Below, piece by piece: positions 4,554 through 5,253 of a stretch of 5,253 bases of DNA. Location: NCBI GenBank assembly GCA_900555735.1, contig USMI01000136.1:1-5253 (forward strand), given 5' to 3'. The notes under the pieces were generated by a model. The model did not search any database and was not told the DNA's origin. It saw only the letters and a program-made list of their open reading frames with translations. Every line of letters begins with the position of its first letter. The stretch's first letter is position 1. This DNA is from an uncultured Eubacteriales bacterium. Lineage in GTDB: Bacteria > Bacillota > Clostridia > Oscillospirales > Oscillospiraceae. The position numbers were made by a program, and so were the translations under genes.

Positions 4554-5253
4554 AAATTGCAGTTGTAAGCGGAGCGTCAAGCGGAATGGGCCGCGAGTTC
4601 GCCAAGGAGCTTGACAAAAGGGAACGGTTCGATGAAATATGGGTAATAGCAAGGCGGCGCGAACGCCTTGAGGAATTGGCAAAGGAACTGAGGTCAAAGG
4701 TAAGGGTGCTGCCGCTTGATCTGACAAACGGCGACTCCGTGAAAGAATACGAGGAGCTTTTGAAGTCCGAGTCGCCCGAGGTAGCTGTCCTTATAAACGC
4801 CAGCGGTTACGGAAAATTCGGCGCATTCTGCGATATGCCGCTTGACGAACAGCTCGGCATGGTCGATCTCAACGTAAAATCACTGGTAGCCATGACTTAT
4901 GCGACGCTGCCGTTTATGAAAGAGGGCGGCAGGGTATTTCAGATAGACTCTCTGTCGGCATTCCAGCCGGTGCCGTATATAGGCGTTTACGGTGCGACTA
5001 AGGCATTTGTTCTGAGCTTTACCAGAGCGGTGAACGCCGAGATCAGGAGCAGGGGCATACGCATGATGGCGGTGTGTCCCGGCTGGGTTAAAACCGAATT
5101 CTTTGATCGTGCGGTGACAGATGACAGTGTTATAACCTACTATAACCGCTTTTACACCCCCGATCAGGTGGTAAAACGCGCGTTTCATGACATGGATAAG
5201 CACCGTGACGTGTCTATCTGCGGCGCCGCGGTCAGGAATCAGGTGTTCCTGAC
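4550..5253 (+). CDS. Short-chain dehydrogenase/reductase (SDR), 3' end outside the window
   Basis: The visible 234 residues cover most of a classical SDR, an NAD(P)-dependent oxidoreductase with one Rossmann domain. The cofactor loop is GASSGMG (8-14). R35-R37 after the second strand could favour NADP. NASG (83-86) replaces the usual NNAG, N108 fits the conserved asparagine, and S134, Y147 and K151 (YGATK) form the catalytic set with the standard 13- and 4-residue spacing. PGWVKTEF (177-184) is the usual post-catalytic PG motif. The substrate cannot be told. The ATG overlaps the mnmG stop as ATGA, so translation is probably coupled to mnmG; GGGAGCGAGGA upstream can serve as ribosome binding site. 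Codon use (ATA for 7 of 10 isoleucines) matches the 3' part of mnmG, not the 5' part. Perhaps 15-30 C-terminal residues are missing because the window ends. Confidence 0.9.
   Translation, partial: MKIAVVSGASSGMGREFAKELDKRERFDEIWVIARRRERLEELAKELRSKVRVLPLDLTNGDSVKEYEELLKSESPEVAVLINASGYGKFGAFCDMPLDEQLGMVDLNVKSLVAMTYATLPFMKEGGRVFQIDSLSAFQPVPYIGVYGATKAFVLSFTRAVNAEIRSRGIRMMAVCPGWVKTEFFDRAVTDDSVITYYNRFYTPDQVVKRAFHDMDKHRDVSICGAAVRNQVFL

Noticed and set aside
1..5253. tRNA or rRNA genes, CRISPR arrays, insertion sequences, attachment sites, replication origin
   Set aside because: I looked and saw no cloverleaf with a CCA-type end, no regularly spaced repeats, no transposase fragments and no terminal inverted repeats. 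The mosaic joint in mnmG has no target duplication or mobile element beside it.

Overview
The window reads as Bacillota DNA, most likely from the Clostridia (an Oscillospirales-type gut lineage is my best guess). This rests on protein style, AGGAGG-like ribosome binding sites and TATAAT promoters; I have no database match. The left three quarters is GC-rich and avoids ATA codons. From about position 3950 to the right end the DNA changes to a lower-GC, ATA- and AGG-rich style.

Left part, minus strand. A DUF4118/KdpD-type membrane histidine kinase (986-2116) and an OmpR/KdpE-type response regulator (289-996) overlap by 11 bases and form one operon. It is preceded by an extended -10 promoter with three TTAAC repeats spaced exactly 11 bp apart, which looks like an OmpR-family activator box and suggests autoregulation. 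A strong intrinsic terminator (218-248) ends the operon. Beyond it lies a separate minus-strand unit: a promoter overlapping a TTGTGA-N6-TCACAA palindrome, a structured leader of about 135 nt, and the first 13 codons of a probable SNF-family Na+-dependent transporter that leaves the window at base 1.

Middle, 2202-2660. No long gene is credible here. The region holds a two-sided hairpin terminator (2255-2290), a weaker hairpin, and a compact minus-strand transcription unit with a near-consensus promoter, a good Shine-Dalgarno and two overlapping mini-ORFs of 10 and 25-29 codons. It also holds the plus-strand promoter of mnmG.

Right part, plus strand. mnmG (2661-4553) encodes the FAD subunit of the tRNA U34 carboxymethylaminomethyl enzyme. 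It is followed, with an ATGA overlap, by a short-chain dehydrogenase/reductase cut by the window end.

The most striking observation is inside mnmG. Codons 1-430 use ATA for none of 26 isoleucines, while codons 431-630 use it for 13 of 16, and the adjoining reductase for 7 of 10. The switch falls in a highly conserved protein block, so the gene is either a genuine recombinant or an assembly chimera joining two related genomes. I found no clearly new multi-gene system.
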